This document shows, piece after piece, positions 51,601 to 60,353 of a stretch of DNA of 64,000 bases (position 1 is its first letter; the number at the start of each line of letters is the position of its first letter). A program made the translations under genes and the position numbers. Source of the DNA: Pilimelia anulata (GTDB lineage Bacteria; Actinomycetota; Actinomycetes; Mycobacteriales; Micromonosporaceae); NCBI RefSeq assembly GCF_014647895.1, contig NZ_BMQB01000003.1, forward strand, positions 486,487 through 550,486, given 5' to 3'. Below the pieces are notes generated by a model, which was not told the DNA's origin, made no database searches, and saw only the letters and a program-made list of their open reading frames with translations.

Positions 51601-53315
51601 TCCGTGCGGCGCTGCCACTCGCTGACGGTGGTCTCGGCGGCGGCGATTGCCTGCGTGGAGGTGTCAAGCTCCGGCTGCAGGGCCTCGGCTCGGCCGGTGG
51701 CTGCGACTTCAGCGGCCTCGGCCGTCGCGGCCCGCTGCTCGCGGGTGACGATGTTCCCCCGCGCAGCGGTGGCGGTGCGTTCATGGCGCTGCAGAGCCAA
51801 CTCGGCGGACTCACCTGACTCCAGCCAGCCGTCGCTGCGAAGTTGTCCGCGCAACACCCGGCCACCGGCCAGTTCCTCGGCGACCCGATCCAGGTCCTGC
51901 TGGGCCTCAGCCTGCTGCCGGATGCAGCCCGCCGTGCCCTGTTCGAGTTCTGTCACCCGCGCGGCGTCGGCCTGCTGCTGATCGCGAGCTTCGCCGTCTT
52001 TACCTGCCAGGACCTCGATCTCGGTGTCGAGCCGATCGGCGAGCACGCCGGCGGTCGCCGCGAGCTGCTGGCGCAGCGGAGCGGCGTCACAGACCTTCTG
52101 ATCAAGCAGCTTCTGTGCGTGGCCCCGGTCGCTCATCGCTGTGGCCCGCTCGGCGATCACCACCGCTGCCTGCGCCGCGAGAAAGCCCTGTCTGGCGGCG
52201 GCGACCTCGGAGACTGCCTGGCTGGCCTCGCTGGCGGCCTGTTCGCCCTCGAGCTTGCAGCAGTGCGCACGCAAGGCGCCCTGCTGGCCGCGAAGACGCC
52301 GTTGCTCGTTCTGGGCGTTCTCCTTCGCCGCGGTCGCGGCGTCGTGTGCTCGGCTCACGTGAGTCGCGGCCGCGTCGGCGGTCGCGATCCACCGGCCGAC
52401 CAGCGAGGACGCCGACGCCCACTTCAGCAGTGCAGCCTCGCGCGCGTCCTTCTGGGTCTTGAATCGGTCGGCCGCAGCGGCAAGCGGGTCGGTGAACCGG
52501 CGTGCCGTTGCGAGGAACTCCTGGGTGGCCAGGTCAACGTCGCGGTGGGAGACCTTGCCGCCGAGACGCTGTACCTCCCGGGCGACTGTGTCGAAGTCCC
52601 TGGGCTCGGCCAGCACGTTGATCAGGCTGTTAAGGAACGAGCGTGAATCCTTGTAGGTGAAGATGCGGTCGGCGGCACCCTCGTCGAGATTCATTTGCAG
52701 CAGGAACTGGCGGAGGAACTCCAGGTCGAAGCCCCTGCTTGCCAGCTCCGCGCTCCACTTCCCTTGGTGGTTGGTGTGAGCGAGCTGCAGCGTCGGGTCG
52801 TCCTGCTTAGCTCGCAGCAGGTGGTCAAGGAAGTCTTGGTGTGGAACCGGCTGCCCGTCGGCGCCGCGGACCGGCAGCGTGTCAAAGGTCAGCGCATCGG
52901 TCGATTGAAAACAGAAGAACAATTCCATGGCCCGGTCCTGGGCCTCGTTATCGCGCCATGCCGCGTAACCCACGACCAGGCGCGGTGCCCTGCCGAACAG
53001 ATCCTCGGTCGCGCCGGCGATGGCGTGCTCGCAGACCACGTACGTTGTCGAGCCTACCGGAATATAGTGCTCAAACCGCTTGCGCTTGCCGGCCTTGCCC
53101 TGATGGCGGATCGAGAGACTGGCGAGGAACTTGTCGCGCTCCGGCTCGTAGGCATGCAGCCACATTGCGTTGAGCGTGCTTTTGCCGCCGCCGTTTTGCA
53201 GCATGATCACGGTGTCGTCAGGTTGTCCGTTAGAGCGCATGTCGATGATGAGGTCGGCGAAGCGTGGGCGTTCGATGCCGACATTCACCAGGCGGAGTCG
53301 GGTTGGGGCAAGCAT
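48648..53315 (-). CDS. jetC: Wadjet SMC-like ATPase JetC, 1555 residues
   Basis: ATG 53315. Head-domain Walker A is VIMLQNGGGKSTLNAMWLHA (residues ~35-55; GGGKS instead of GSGKS). Two long coiled-coil arms with a central hinge-like segment (SSIPADTAVTLLRQCPELAD) lie between. The C-terminal head has the signature MRTSGGEGVTISVIIAALML and Walker B TFLIIDNIFAKVVEPSLLRL. It is a MukB-type loop-extruding motor. At 1555 residues it is longer than the ~1100-1350 residues I recall for most JetC. Together with the small JetB and the divergent N-terminus this may indicate the rarer type III, but the subtype is uncertain. It follows jetB by 32 nt and overlaps jetD. Confidence 0.88.
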   Translation of the reverse strand: MLAPTRLRLVNVGIERPRFADLIIDMRSNGQPDDTVIMLQNGGGKSTLNAMWLHAYEPERDKFLASLSIRHQGKAGKRKRFEHYIPVGSTTYVVCEHAIAGATEDLFGRAPRLVVGYAAWRDNEAQDRAMELFFCFQSTDALTFDTLPVRGADGQPVPHQDFLDHLLRAKQDDPTLQLAHTNHQGKWSAELASRGFDLEFLRQFLLQMNLDEGAADRIFTYKDSRSFLNSLINVLAEPRDFDTVAREVQRLGGKVSHRDVDLATQEFLATARRFTDPLAAAADRFKTQKDAREAALLKWASASSLVGRWIATADAAATHVSRAHDAATAAKENAQNEQRRLRGQQGALRAHCCKLEGEQAASEASQAVSEVAAARQGFLAAQAAVVIAERATAMSDRGHAQKLLDQKVCDAAPLRQQLAATAGVLADRLDTEIEVLAGKDGEARDQQQADAARVTELEQGTAGCIRQQAEAQQDLDRVAEELAGGRVLRGQLRSDGWLESGESAELALQRHERTATAARGNIVTREQRAATAEAAEVAATGRAEALQPELDTSTQAIAAAETTVSEWQRRTELLGKDVSESGLVEVDTVDLDEQADIIVNAIRSRVEAARADARTKAVRASQLERDVLALESSELLPPRPEVEDLVRQLQQQTNRGVMSGWTWLSSIPADTAVTLLRQCPELADGIVVAIEDDYAPVEAWLVQNSGSIAVSGPIVVAAVTSFMQPGTSRPHHVVLPDPALWSKSEGRDALHRVGAKLEAALAGRDAAETIITSGETLTRELERWITDIGAGSIGRLEDSIGQMASAHRELVEQRQAHLQEAKAARGEAVEHRRVAGEQRTTAAQAEEGVRQVRPLAEFDAADADRQERERDANLRLADARRRHGEHDDERRTIRERADELQEQRRSHALQERRLRDWLADARKFVATDSSEAGTPDPALADLPREALATRVHDLKGQYDGLVTDQDLRAKVTVADQRLDECTQRLAELGANAEQDGQARFDAAPHTALTDWRRAQDQAEQRCTQAAISQGAAEERKTAAAAALRRAQNEPGGRTVLEPAWQAATLEAANQNIEEIVRLLTEADDQVNRSRLALSDATAAKTRLAAFASTVKDRLAGALTAAARSLAAAGKLGSPVSLEDLEWDTPTDLDLTNPVAARLAWMNDALQDAAQATDPLKIAPGIERFTATDLETFVTQAVADIDNVDRHYRTAEDQVHSYAEKLRQCSLNAPHKAAGTVVGRLKSAPLDELIANATSNDYDVRQRLAAVSADLQNFSTELDHSVTVVSTTVETIRARIRTIANRSKLPTDDRLGVWSGQEFLKIHWSESSRDSRRKLIREALEAMIDHDADWQPETTGRKKSSTRTPAPLERLVEAITPNIRAEVLIPKVPFDGRHHPMEELAMRTSGGEGVTISVIIAALMLSMRSPSRKEQTFLIIDNIFAKVVEPSLLRLMRQVARGLRVQLILLTPSRDPHALSVFSNWVQLKVHVAGQQTLVAPAAMAAADIPRQLRREPLVAAPTATTVRDTTSAKVAITDPSLGTGETGDTGTAEGQATPQ

Positions 53316-53347
53316 GTCGGGGCTCCTAGGGCGGCCTATAGGTCAGG

Positions 53348-54085
53348 TCATGCAGAGCGGGAACGCAGGGCTTCAAACAGTGGATCCATGAGGAACTCGG
53401 GGTACTGGGCAAGAAATCGGCGCCTGGCCCGATAGGTCTTCTGCTCGGCGGGGTTGGTTGGTGTCAAGTCGCTGACGAACCCAAGTTGCTGCAGGCCCTC
53501 TAGGGTGGTGTAGACCAGGTAGGTCGAGGTGACGCGTGACGTTCGCTCCTCAGTGTCGGCGAAGGCCGTGCGTCCGAGCCACGAGGACCACAGCGGTCGC
53601 TCATCGTCGGGTGTGTCAGCTGCAACATCTTGCTCGGCGTCTGCGAGCCGTTGGCAAAACTCGCGGATGTACTCCTCGAGCTGGATTACCGATACCGGCG
53701 GCGGTATCCGCTCCGGATCGTCTAGAAAAGCTTCGAGGTCGCTGCCGGTTGGGAACTGCATCGCTAGCAGGGCAACGATAGTGAGCATCCGAGCTGCACG
53801 CTCACCGCTATCCTCGCTCTTGTTCCAAGGAAGTTCAGGCGCCTTCGAAGGCCAGGCCCATGCGCAGCCCACCCGCGGGTACAGCACCAGACCGATCGTC
53901 TCGTTGGCTTCTGCCACGTCACAGTCGACACCGCCGAGGACGCCTTCCACGGCTTCGCGGAACTCGGGGTCCATGACGAACTTGTTAACCAACCGCCGGT
54001 ACTCAGCCCGCTGCCCGCTCGCGCCCGGCGTCAAAGTGGTGGTTGCCAAGGCGATCAGCTGGCCAACGTCGCTGTACGAGATCAT
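53348..54085 (-). CDS. jetB: Wadjet MukE-like subunit JetB
   Basis: ATG 54085 overlaps the jetA stop by four bases; 245 residues. It is helical with SGQRAEYRRLVNKFVMDPEF, ANETIGLVLYPRVGCAWAWP (a MukE-like beta hairpin after the first winged helix) and RVTSTYLVYTTLEGLQQLGF, followed by TYRARRRFLAQYPEF. Identification rests on position between kleisin and SMC genes plus MukE-like character. JetB is the KITE-type dimer that binds the kleisin JetA. Confidence 0.8.
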   Translation of the reverse strand: MISYSDVGQLIALATTTLTPGASGQRAEYRRLVNKFVMDPEFREAVEGVLGGVDCDVAEANETIGLVLYPRVGCAWAWPSKAPELPWNKSEDSGERAARMLTIVALLAMQFPTGSDLEAFLDDPERIPPPVSVIQLEEYIREFCQRLADAEQDVAADTPDDERPLWSSWLGRTAFADTEERTSRVTSTYLVYTTLEGLQQLGFVSDLTPTNPAEQKTYRARRRFLAQYPEFLMDPLFEALRSRSA

Positions 54086-55599
54086 TCGCCACCCGCCGAC
54101 GCTGTCGCAGCCAAGGTTAGGACCGGCTGAAGAAGCAGGTCGTCGCCGGCCGTCCCGGGGAGCGTCAACGGCGTCCGATCGTTGATCACGGTGATGCGGT
54201 CGGGATCGAGTAGGTCGCGGTGGCGAGCCAGAACCGCGATGGCCACCTCATCCGTGGCCTCGGTCGCGCTGGGTGGAGCGAAGGCAGTGAGAGCGACCAG
54301 GGACACGAGATGAGTCAGGCTGGCCTGGCTACCGGTCTGGCACAGCGTCGGGAACCGGTTCACAGCGTCGATGAGCAGCTCCGAAAGGCGAGTGGGCCGG
54401 TCAATCGGAGCGAACACCTCCTGCAGCGCAGCGAACAGCTCATCGGTGATCCACGCCGCTGGTGTTTGGATGTCCTCGACCTCGAACGGGTTCGTCGCCG
54501 GCGCCGCGGCAACACGACGCGGCTTAGGTGCGAGGCGCTGCACCAGTGCAAGGGCGCCCCAGATCCGCGGACGGCGGACTCCAAGCGCCTTGGCGCACAC
54601 CGGCTCAAGCAACTCGCAAAGGGCTCCGACCTTCATCCCGATCAGCGGCAGGAACAGGGTGGCTTCGGAGTCGTGCAGACGCCCCTGCCGGCGCTGCCAC
54701 ACTTGTCGGTCCTGCTCATCCTCGAACAGCTGCTTCACCCGGCTGGCCTCGTCGAGCACCTCGCCAAGCTCGTGACAGCGATGCTCCAGCAGCCGCAGAG
54801 TCTCACGCAGTTGGCGTTCACCAGGCTGACCTGGTTCGATGCGCTGCCCCACCCTGGCCTTGAACTCATCGGCCGTGTGCAACTGCTCTCTCAGTACAGT
54901 TAGGATGCCCTCAATCGTCGGTACGACCTGCTGCTCGTAGTCAACCGAGCGCACATCCCGACGAATCTTCTTGATCTGGTCGCGGATCCGGTCTACCAAC
55001 GCCTGCATCGTCATGTGCTGGCGTCGGACAGTCGCAACCACCTCGTCTACGTCGCCGCGTGCCAGTTGCCGCTCGACGATGAAGTTGTCCGCAGCGTTGC
55101 GATCCTCCAGATCCAGCGTATAGAGCCCCTGGAACATGTTCACCGCGCGTGGATGAGCCTTGATCGTTGGTTCGTCGTCCTCGTGGCCGACCAGGCAGAG
55201 GTACTCCAGCGGCTTGACCAGGTGCTGGTAGGCGCCGCCCGTCCAATCTCCGTAGAAGTCCTTGAACGCGGCCCCGCCGCTCGACCGTCCCTGCATGAGA
55301 TCAACCACGGCCGCAGCCACCTCACGAGGTTCCGCGGCCGGCCGCCCGGTGCCCGCTGCCTGAGCGAACGGCACCAGCGCGTCGATCAGCTGCTCGCGGG
55401 TCCACCCCACCGCGAGTCGGCTGGGCTCAACCACCAGGTACACCGCGGCCAACGCAATCGACGGAAGGTCATAGGCGCGCCACGCGTCGTGATTGTTGGT
55501 CAGGTTCTGCAGCCGAACCGCCAGGGTGGCGATCATGCCAAACGACTGCCGCTGCCGCGGCTGCCAGTGCAAAGCGAAATCCTTCAGCGCGTCATCCAC
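54082..55599 (-). CDS. jetA: Wadjet kleisin-like subunit JetA
   Basis: ATG 55599; 505 residues. All-alpha MukF-like protein: N-terminal winged-helix region (FGMIATLAVRLQNLTNNHDA; DLPSIALAAVYLVVEPSRLA), a middle helical segment with DIRRDVRSVDYEQQV-like coiled-coil character (DRIRDQIKKIRRDVRSVDYE), and a C-terminal winged-helix half that should contact the SMC head. First gene of the operon. The ~600 bp between it and the divergent nuclease gene carry the promoter. Confidence 0.82.
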   Translation of the reverse strand: MDDALKDFALHWQPRQRQSFGMIATLAVRLQNLTNNHDAWRAYDLPSIALAAVYLVVEPSRLAVGWTREQLIDALVPFAQAAGTGRPAAEPREVAAAVVDLMQGRSSGGAAFKDFYGDWTGGAYQHLVKPLEYLCLVGHEDDEPTIKAHPRAVNMFQGLYTLDLEDRNAADNFIVERQLARGDVDEVVATVRRQHMTMQALVDRIRDQIKKIRRDVRSVDYEQQVVPTIEGILTVLREQLHTADEFKARVGQRIEPGQPGERQLRETLRLLEHRCHELGEVLDEASRVKQLFEDEQDRQVWQRRQGRLHDSEATLFLPLIGMKVGALCELLEPVCAKALGVRRPRIWGALALVQRLAPKPRRVAAAPATNPFEVEDIQTPAAWITDELFAALQEVFAPIDRPTRLSELLIDAVNRFPTLCQTGSQASLTHLVSLVALTAFAPPSATEATDEVAIAVLARHRDLLDPDRITVINDRTPLTLPGTAGDDLLLQPVLTLAATASAGGE

Positions 55600-56205
55600 T
55601 GCTGCTCACCCGACCGTGACCCTCCCCAACAGACAGACCAGCGCCCCGCTCAGCGCGGCGAGGAGCACCCTGCCTGAGACGTACGACAATCTCCACAAAT
55701 CGAACAGGTGTGCGAATGCGCAAGCCTCCATCGGCCGGGCCGGAGGGCCGCCCAGACGATGCCAGCTGGGCGGCCGACCTCCAGCGCATCGCCGACCGCG
55801 TCAGGATCAATCCACTCCGGCCGCTAGCTCGCCCAGGGGGCCAACCGCCGTGCGTCAATGCGGCATCGGCATCGGCGCCGGCGCCGGCTCCGGCCCGCCG
55901 GCGGGTCGCCCTGGCTCGCGTACCCCAACGCGCTGCGCAGGCCGAGCGCGGCCAGCTCGGCGGTCTACAAGCTCGACTACATCGGCCATCGAGATCAACT
56001 GCTGCATTGGTCACGAGGCCGACAGCGTAGCCAGAGCGTGGGACTCGTGCTGACCCGGCGTGTCGAACGGGACACGAAGCGCAGCTCGACTTGCAATGCG
56101 CTATCGGACAAAGGGGTCCAGAGTGTACGACTGGCCGACGTTGAAGGTCGCAGCTTGAAGATCACCAAACGTGTGGTGTCGGTGGCCGTATGTAGCTTGC
56201 CGTCC
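55600..56205. other. Divergent intergenic region between Wadjet and the nuclease gene
   Basis: 606 bp. A 106-codon frame (55710-56030) begins plausibly (RMRKPPSAGPEGRPDDASWA) but becomes alanine/arginine-rich without recognisable fold, and is not called. A GC-rich stretch of GGCGCCGG repeats (55869-55905) could form hairpins. Between 56101 and 56205 the sequence is less GC-rich and likely contains the promoter of the nuclease-like gene. Confidence 0.4.
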
Positions 56206-57138
56206 ATGTCTGCATTGACGTACGAGGTGAAGGACCCCCGAAGCCCGGTGGCCATCTGGCTGCGGACCACCTTCCCGGAACACCGGGAGATCCAGTCGCA
56301 GTTCCGCGCTGGGGCCGGCCCGCAGCAGGTGCTGATGCCGGCCGGCGTCGCGCCTGGCACGCAGGGGGCGGCGATCGACTTCTGGCTTCGGATGCTCGTC
56401 GACCCGGCTCCATCCATCGCGCTTCCCCTGGTCGGGCTGATGAGCGGGCGCGCACCGTGCCTGCGCGCCGGCAAGGACCTGCTTCGCGAACTCTCTGCCG
56501 GTGACGCTCCGCGCCGTACAGCCGACCGTGGCGTGGAGCTCCACGCGCATCCGGCCAAACTCGCTGACCGCGGTGACCACTGGTGGGCGCGAGCGTGCTA
56601 CGGCCTAGCATTGCTGGTCGAGCTGTACCGGGCGGCGGCAGTCGATCAGTCCCGGCTGATGCGCCTGAACCAAGCGAGCAGTGCCGCGGACCTGCTAGAA
56701 CTCGCCACCGAAGCCGAGGTCGCCGACCTCATTGCGATGCGTGATCTCGCCGCCGATCAGCTCCTGCCCCGACTACCTGAAGGCCCCGTCGCCACAGGAA
56801 TGACGTTCGACGGCAGCCGTGACCTGAACGCCGACGCCGACCTCATCGCCGGCGGAATGCTGGTCGACTTCAAGGCCGGGCAAGGCGGTAAGCCCCGCGC
56901 GGACGGCAGCCGGATCGCGTCGCTCGCCCGCACCGACCTAGACCAACTGATCGGCTACGCCCTCATGGACTACTCCAACCGGTACGCCCTCGACACCGTC
57001 GCGGTGTACGCCGTCCGATTCGGCTACCTCGCAGCGTGGCCGATCGCCGAACTGGCCGAGCAAATGTCCGGCCGCCAGCACGACCTCGCGCGGCTGCGAG
57101 CCGACTTCGCCCACGTCCTGGTCCAACGGAGGGCGTGA
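56206..57138 (+). CDS. PD-(D/E)XK-nuclease-like protein
   Basis: ATG 56206 (the frame is open further upstream but with poor composition); 310 residues. Near residue 225, GSRDLNADADLIAGGMLVDF is followed by KAGQGGKP, the core D...(D)xK arrangement (ADLI, then VDFKAG) of restriction-like nucleases. The rest is helical (YGLALLVELYRAAAVDQSRL). Actinobacterial homologues are annotated hypothetical. It sits next to Wadjet, divergent from it, and may be an independent restriction-type effector or an accessory. Expected target is DNA, by fold only. Confidence 0.6.
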   Translation: MSALTYEVKDPRSPVAIWLRTTFPEHREIQSQFRAGAGPQQVLMPAGVAPGTQGAAIDFWLRMLVDPAPSIALPLVGLMSGRAPCLRAGKDLLRELSAGDAPRRTADRGVELHAHPAKLADRGDHWWARACYGLALLVELYRAAAVDQSRLMRLNQASSAADLLELATEAEVADLIAMRDLAADQLLPRLPEGPVATGMTFDGSRDLNADADLIAGGMLVDFKAGQGGKPRADGSRIASLARTDLDQLIGYALMDYSNRYALDTVAVYAVRFGYLAAWPIAELAEQMSGRQHDLARLRADFAHVLVQRRA

Positions 57139-57240
57139 GGCGCTGCCGAAACCACCCGCAACCCGCAGCAGCGGTGCCAGCGAAGCTGCGGACCACTCCA
57201 CAAGATCGCAACCCGGTGTGGCGGAGGAACGCACCACGCC

Positions 57241-57273
57241 CGTCAGTGGCCGGCAACGTTCCGGCCACTGACG
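57241..57273 (+). terminator. 13-bp hairpin after the nuclease-like gene
   Basis: CGTCAGTGGCCGG (57241-57253) and CCGGCCACTGACG (57261-57273) pair perfectly around a 7-nt loop, about 100 nt past the stop at 57138. A few T's appear in the loop only. A factor-independent terminator or strong RNA stem is likely. The rest of 57139-57585 shows no gene. Confidence 0.6.
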
Positions 57274-57585
57274 GCGTTCCCGCAGGTCACAGGCGGAAGA
57301 GGTAACGCGAGCTCGGCGAACACAGCGCGAGATGCCGCTCGCACGACGACCACCGCCCTGCTGGCCAGCATTAGGCTCGAAAAGCGACCTCTGGTATCAG
57401 CCGCTCCGCCCTGGGGTGCCATCAACGTCGGCCTGCGCCGCGCCTACCGGCCGTAAACACGGTCCCGCTGGACGTCGCTGGCACCCGCGCGGCGAGGCGG
57501 GCGGCCGGCGGCACCGTGCCAGCGGCGACCACCGGAGCGTCCTGCTGCCCATCACGGACGAGTCTGACTCAAGCCGTCGCCGTGG

Positions 57586-57813
57586 TCACGTCTGTGGGCG
57601 CCTGCCACTGGACTGACGTGTGCGCGGCCGGGCAGACAGCGCTTCAGTTCCGCCCGCAACGCGGGTGATGCAGATGGGCAGTGTCGCGAGTGCGTGAATG
57701 ATTCGGATGCGCTCCTTGGGGGTCGCATCGCGGAGGGCGCGAAGTGCGATTACAAGAAAGCAAGCGCTGGGAATTGACACAGTAGCGAGCGCGACAAGCA
57801 TGATTGTGAGCAC
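57586..57813 (-). CDS. Small predicted membrane protein
   Basis: GTG 57813 (ATG 57801 is possible); 75 residues. One hydrophobic segment (MLVALATVSIPSACFLVIAL) is followed by the charged ALRDATPKERIRIIHALATL, a composition seen in small actinobacterial membrane proteins in which a transmembrane helix precedes a TPxERxxIIxAL motif. Function unknown. No clear ribosome-binding site, so existence is moderately supported. Confidence 0.5.
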   Translation of the reverse strand: MLTIMLVALATVSIPSACFLVIALRALRDATPKERIRIIHALATLPICITRVAGGTEALSARPRTRQSSGRRPQT

Positions 57814-57936
57814 GGCGAAGCCGATCCAATTCTGGATTCCGTGACGCTCAACTCACGGGGGCGGCGGGGCACGCTCGAGCACTGGCGGCCATCGTAGCAG
57901 AGTCCGTCGAGGTACACGCCGAGCCGAGGTGACCTG

Positions 57937-58614
57937 CTAACTCCCCGCAGGGGACGTCCCCGGAATCGCCACCCCTGGCGGGAGCACAACCACGACCCCT
58001 CCGCCGTCGTCGAGTGTGTACGGATAGCGATCGACCGTCGAGTTGTCCTCCACGCCGCCACCAAGGCGACTCTTCGACTTTATCGCAGGAATATGGACGG
58101 ATCCGGCTTGCCGGGGGACGCCGAGCACTGCGGCGGTGTAAGCCACGGCTAGGACGGGCACGCTGTACCTCCGGCGGCATCGGCAATGCACGGGTTGGAA
58201 CAGCGGCAGACCCGAGGAATAGAACTGAAACGAATGCTTGGCACCGGTCCATTCGGATACCCGTAGCGCTCCGGTCGACTTGTCGTACTCCACCCTGGTC
58301 ACCGAGCCCGGCTCAACGAGTCGGCCCCCAGTTTCGGCGAGGACTTCGTCTGCGATCTTGGAGGCTTGGGTCTGGATCTCCTCGTCGTACTCTTCAGGTG
58401 CAAAGAGGTCCAGGTGCCAGGACTCTACCTCGATCCGGCTAGTGCGTCTTGAGAGCCGTGAGCCTGCGCACCACAACCAGACGCCATCGGGTAAGCGAGC
58501 ACACAACGCCAACACGCTTCCGTCACGTAGACACCTGGTGTGCGCGATATGTTCTGCTTTTCGGCCCCTGCTGCGGAGGTACTCGCTAACCTCCCGCCGC
58601 CGCTGGTCGCTCAC
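57937..58614 (-). CDS. Hypothetical protein, 225 residues
   Basis: GTG 58614 is preferred because it overlaps the stop of the upstream frame (GTGA); longer forms from 58641 or 58647 exist. The N-terminus VSDQRRREVSEYLRSRGRKA is helical, followed by a beta-rich middle (GSVLALCARLPDGVWLWCAG) and a cysteine cluster HCRCRRRYSVPVLAVAYTAA. I do not recognise the family. Codon use is less GC-biased than the neighbours, as in other genes of the defence segment. It forms a short operon with the frame ending at 58611. Confidence 0.5.
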   Translation of the reverse strand: MSDQRRREVSEYLRSRGRKAEHIAHTRCLRDGSVLALCARLPDGVWLWCAGSRLSRRTSRIEVESWHLDLFAPEEYDEEIQTQASKIADEVLAETGGRLVEPGSVTRVEYDKSTGALRVSEWTGAKHSFQFYSSGLPLFQPVHCRCRRRYSVPVLAVAYTAAVLGVPRQAGSVHIPAIKSKSRLGGGVEDNSTVDRYPYTLDDGGGVVVVLPPGVAIPGTSPAGS

Positions 58615-58934
58615 TTGTAGATACTGCACTGACGGTGCCACTCCCAACTTACGATCAATGCTTCGTGGTGCCCGTCGCCCTCTCGAGGACTAGACAACAG
58701 CCTGGCTTCGTGCCCGTAGCGACGAAAGAGATCATTTAAGAAGTCTGTAAGCAGCGGCCGGTCCTCCTCACCGACAACCGCCGCAGCACCCCGACGATCT
58801 GCCAGCTCGCCGCGACCCTGAGCGCTGCCTGCAAGTCGCCAACGGCAACCTCGAACGCGCGGTGACAATACTGCGAGCGGTCGCCCCCGGCCCGGTCCAC
58901 ACCGGCGATCCCTCTCAAACCGGCTGGCGCACAA
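58611..58934 (-). CDS. Short hypothetical frame, possibly disrupted
   Basis: The C-terminal half (LLTDFLNDLFRRYGHEARLL, ending WEWHRQCSIYK) has protein-like composition and its stop overlaps the next start by four bases, which supports translation. The N-terminal half from 58934 is arginine/glycine-rich, and a different frame (58736-58918) has a more plausible helix (VGDLQAALRVAASWQIVGVL), so an indel may separate them. Function unknown. The region 58935-59317 upstream shows no gene. Confidence 0.35.
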   Translation of the reverse strand: MCASRFERDRRCGPGRGRPLAVLSPRVRGCRWRLAGSAQGRGELADRRGAAAVVGEEDRPLLTDFLNDLFRRYGHEARLLSSPREGDGHHEALIVSWEWHRQCSIYK

Positions 58935-59317
58935 TCGGGATGTGCACCAGACTAGCGGCTGTGCGCTGGGTCTAACCGGTGACGGCCGGGCGTAGCATTG
59001 GTAGGCTCGTCGCGACGCCGGCGCTGCAACTTGGCCAGCTCGGCCTCAACCTGCTCCGCGCTTGGTATGGCGCCGAGCCTCCTGCACCAGTTCCGACGGG
59101 TGGCCGATCTGAGCGGATCCGGGCTGCGCTCGGGCCGCGCTGGTTCGCTTGTGCCCCTCGCGCGGCCAGCAGCGAACCGTCGCCCGGCGACGGCCTTCTG
59201 CGCCGCTGCCGATGGGGCCTCTAGACGAACCCCGGCCGCCGAGCACTTGTCTGTTCGCAGGTCGCACCAGATTCATGCGGAGCCAACGCATTTATCCCTC
59301 CAAGGAGGACTGCCCCG

Positions 59318-59813
59318 ATGACCAATGACCAAGTCACAGATCGTGGGGGAGCCCGACCACAGCGGCACCACAGCCTGCGTACTCCAGCCGCCAACTATTG
59401 GGCGTACTCCGACATTGGCCGCTTGCGTTGGCTATCCGTGCATGGCCGGATCATGGGCTACCGGCGCGCGGCAGAGCTGCTGTACGACTCCATGTTGAGC
59501 AGCATGGACATCGCCGTCCTCGATACCGTCGTCTTCCCGTATGCGATGTGCTGGCGGCACTTCGTGGAACTCCAACTGAAGTCGCTCCTAGCCCAGTTGA
59601 AGCGGGTTTCGGTACGCAACCCAGCGCGACGGGAGCTACACGCTCGCGAACATCGATCAGATCAACCTGACCGCGTTTCATGAGGCGATGCGCGGCGTCG
59701 CCAGCTACCTCAGTGGCGCCGAGACTGGGCTGGAGCACTACCTGTCGGTCCAGGAGGATATGGACTCGTATTACGCCGCAGAGTTCGGAGACGCTTGGGA
59801 GAGCTCCGGATAA
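59318..59813 (+). pseudogene. HEPN-like/unknown small protein, frameshifted
   Basis: ATG 59318 follows AAGGAGG. The first frame includes VVFPYAMCWRHFVELQLKSL, a helix like that in nucleic-acid-associated helical-bundle (HEPN-like) proteins of defence loci, and ends at 59683 after an arginine-rich stretch. The +1 frame continues as DGSYTLANIDQINLTAFHEA, then MRGVASYLSGAETGLEHYLS and a terminal FGDAWESSG before TAA 59813. A one-base insertion around 59605-59625 would join them. Either a decayed gene or a sequence error. Function unknown. Confidence 0.5.
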
Positions 59814-60353
59814 CCAGGCGCTCAACACTTCAGAGGGCCCGGTTGGCAGACCAGTGCCTGCGTACGTGATTGATCAGCCGGCGGCAGAACGGGCGGCCTC
59901 GGCCTTGACCCGCCCCGGCCAGCGGCCTATCGCAGGTCGTCAACGGTCTGTTCCGTCACAGGCGGTGCCTCACGGCGGCGGTGGTCGGGTTCGCGCGCCG
60001 GCCGGCGCCGCCGGTGCGTTGGATGCGCGCGCTGGTCTCGCGGTTCGCGGGGCCCGCCCAGACTTCCGGCGGCACCTGCGCGGGTGGTTGGTCAACCGGC
60101 GGTGTGACTAGCTGGCTAGGCGCGCTGGGTCGGCGCAGACCGCCACCGCGTGCCGGCCAGGTCGACTCCGGCGGTAAGCGCGCCCGCACGACAGCGCCCG
60201 AGCCGGCAGCGCCGCCGGCCTACGTGCGGCCCGGGTTGGTGCCGGGCCACGGCGTGGCACGCTCAGATCGCCTGCGTCGACAAACGCATCTGCTCTAGGC
60301 GGAGACGCGCACGCACGTTGCCTGAAATGGGATATAGCGCCTACGCTGCTGCG
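59814..60353. other. Interval without convincing gene
   Basis: 540 bp between the disrupted HEPN-like gene and the PLD-like gene. High GC with arginine/alanine/proline-rich frames on both strands and no conserved motif. The last 50 nt before the PLD-like gene include GAAATGGGATATAGCG, which may be a promoter or an upstream in-frame start (ATG 60327). Confidence 0.4.
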
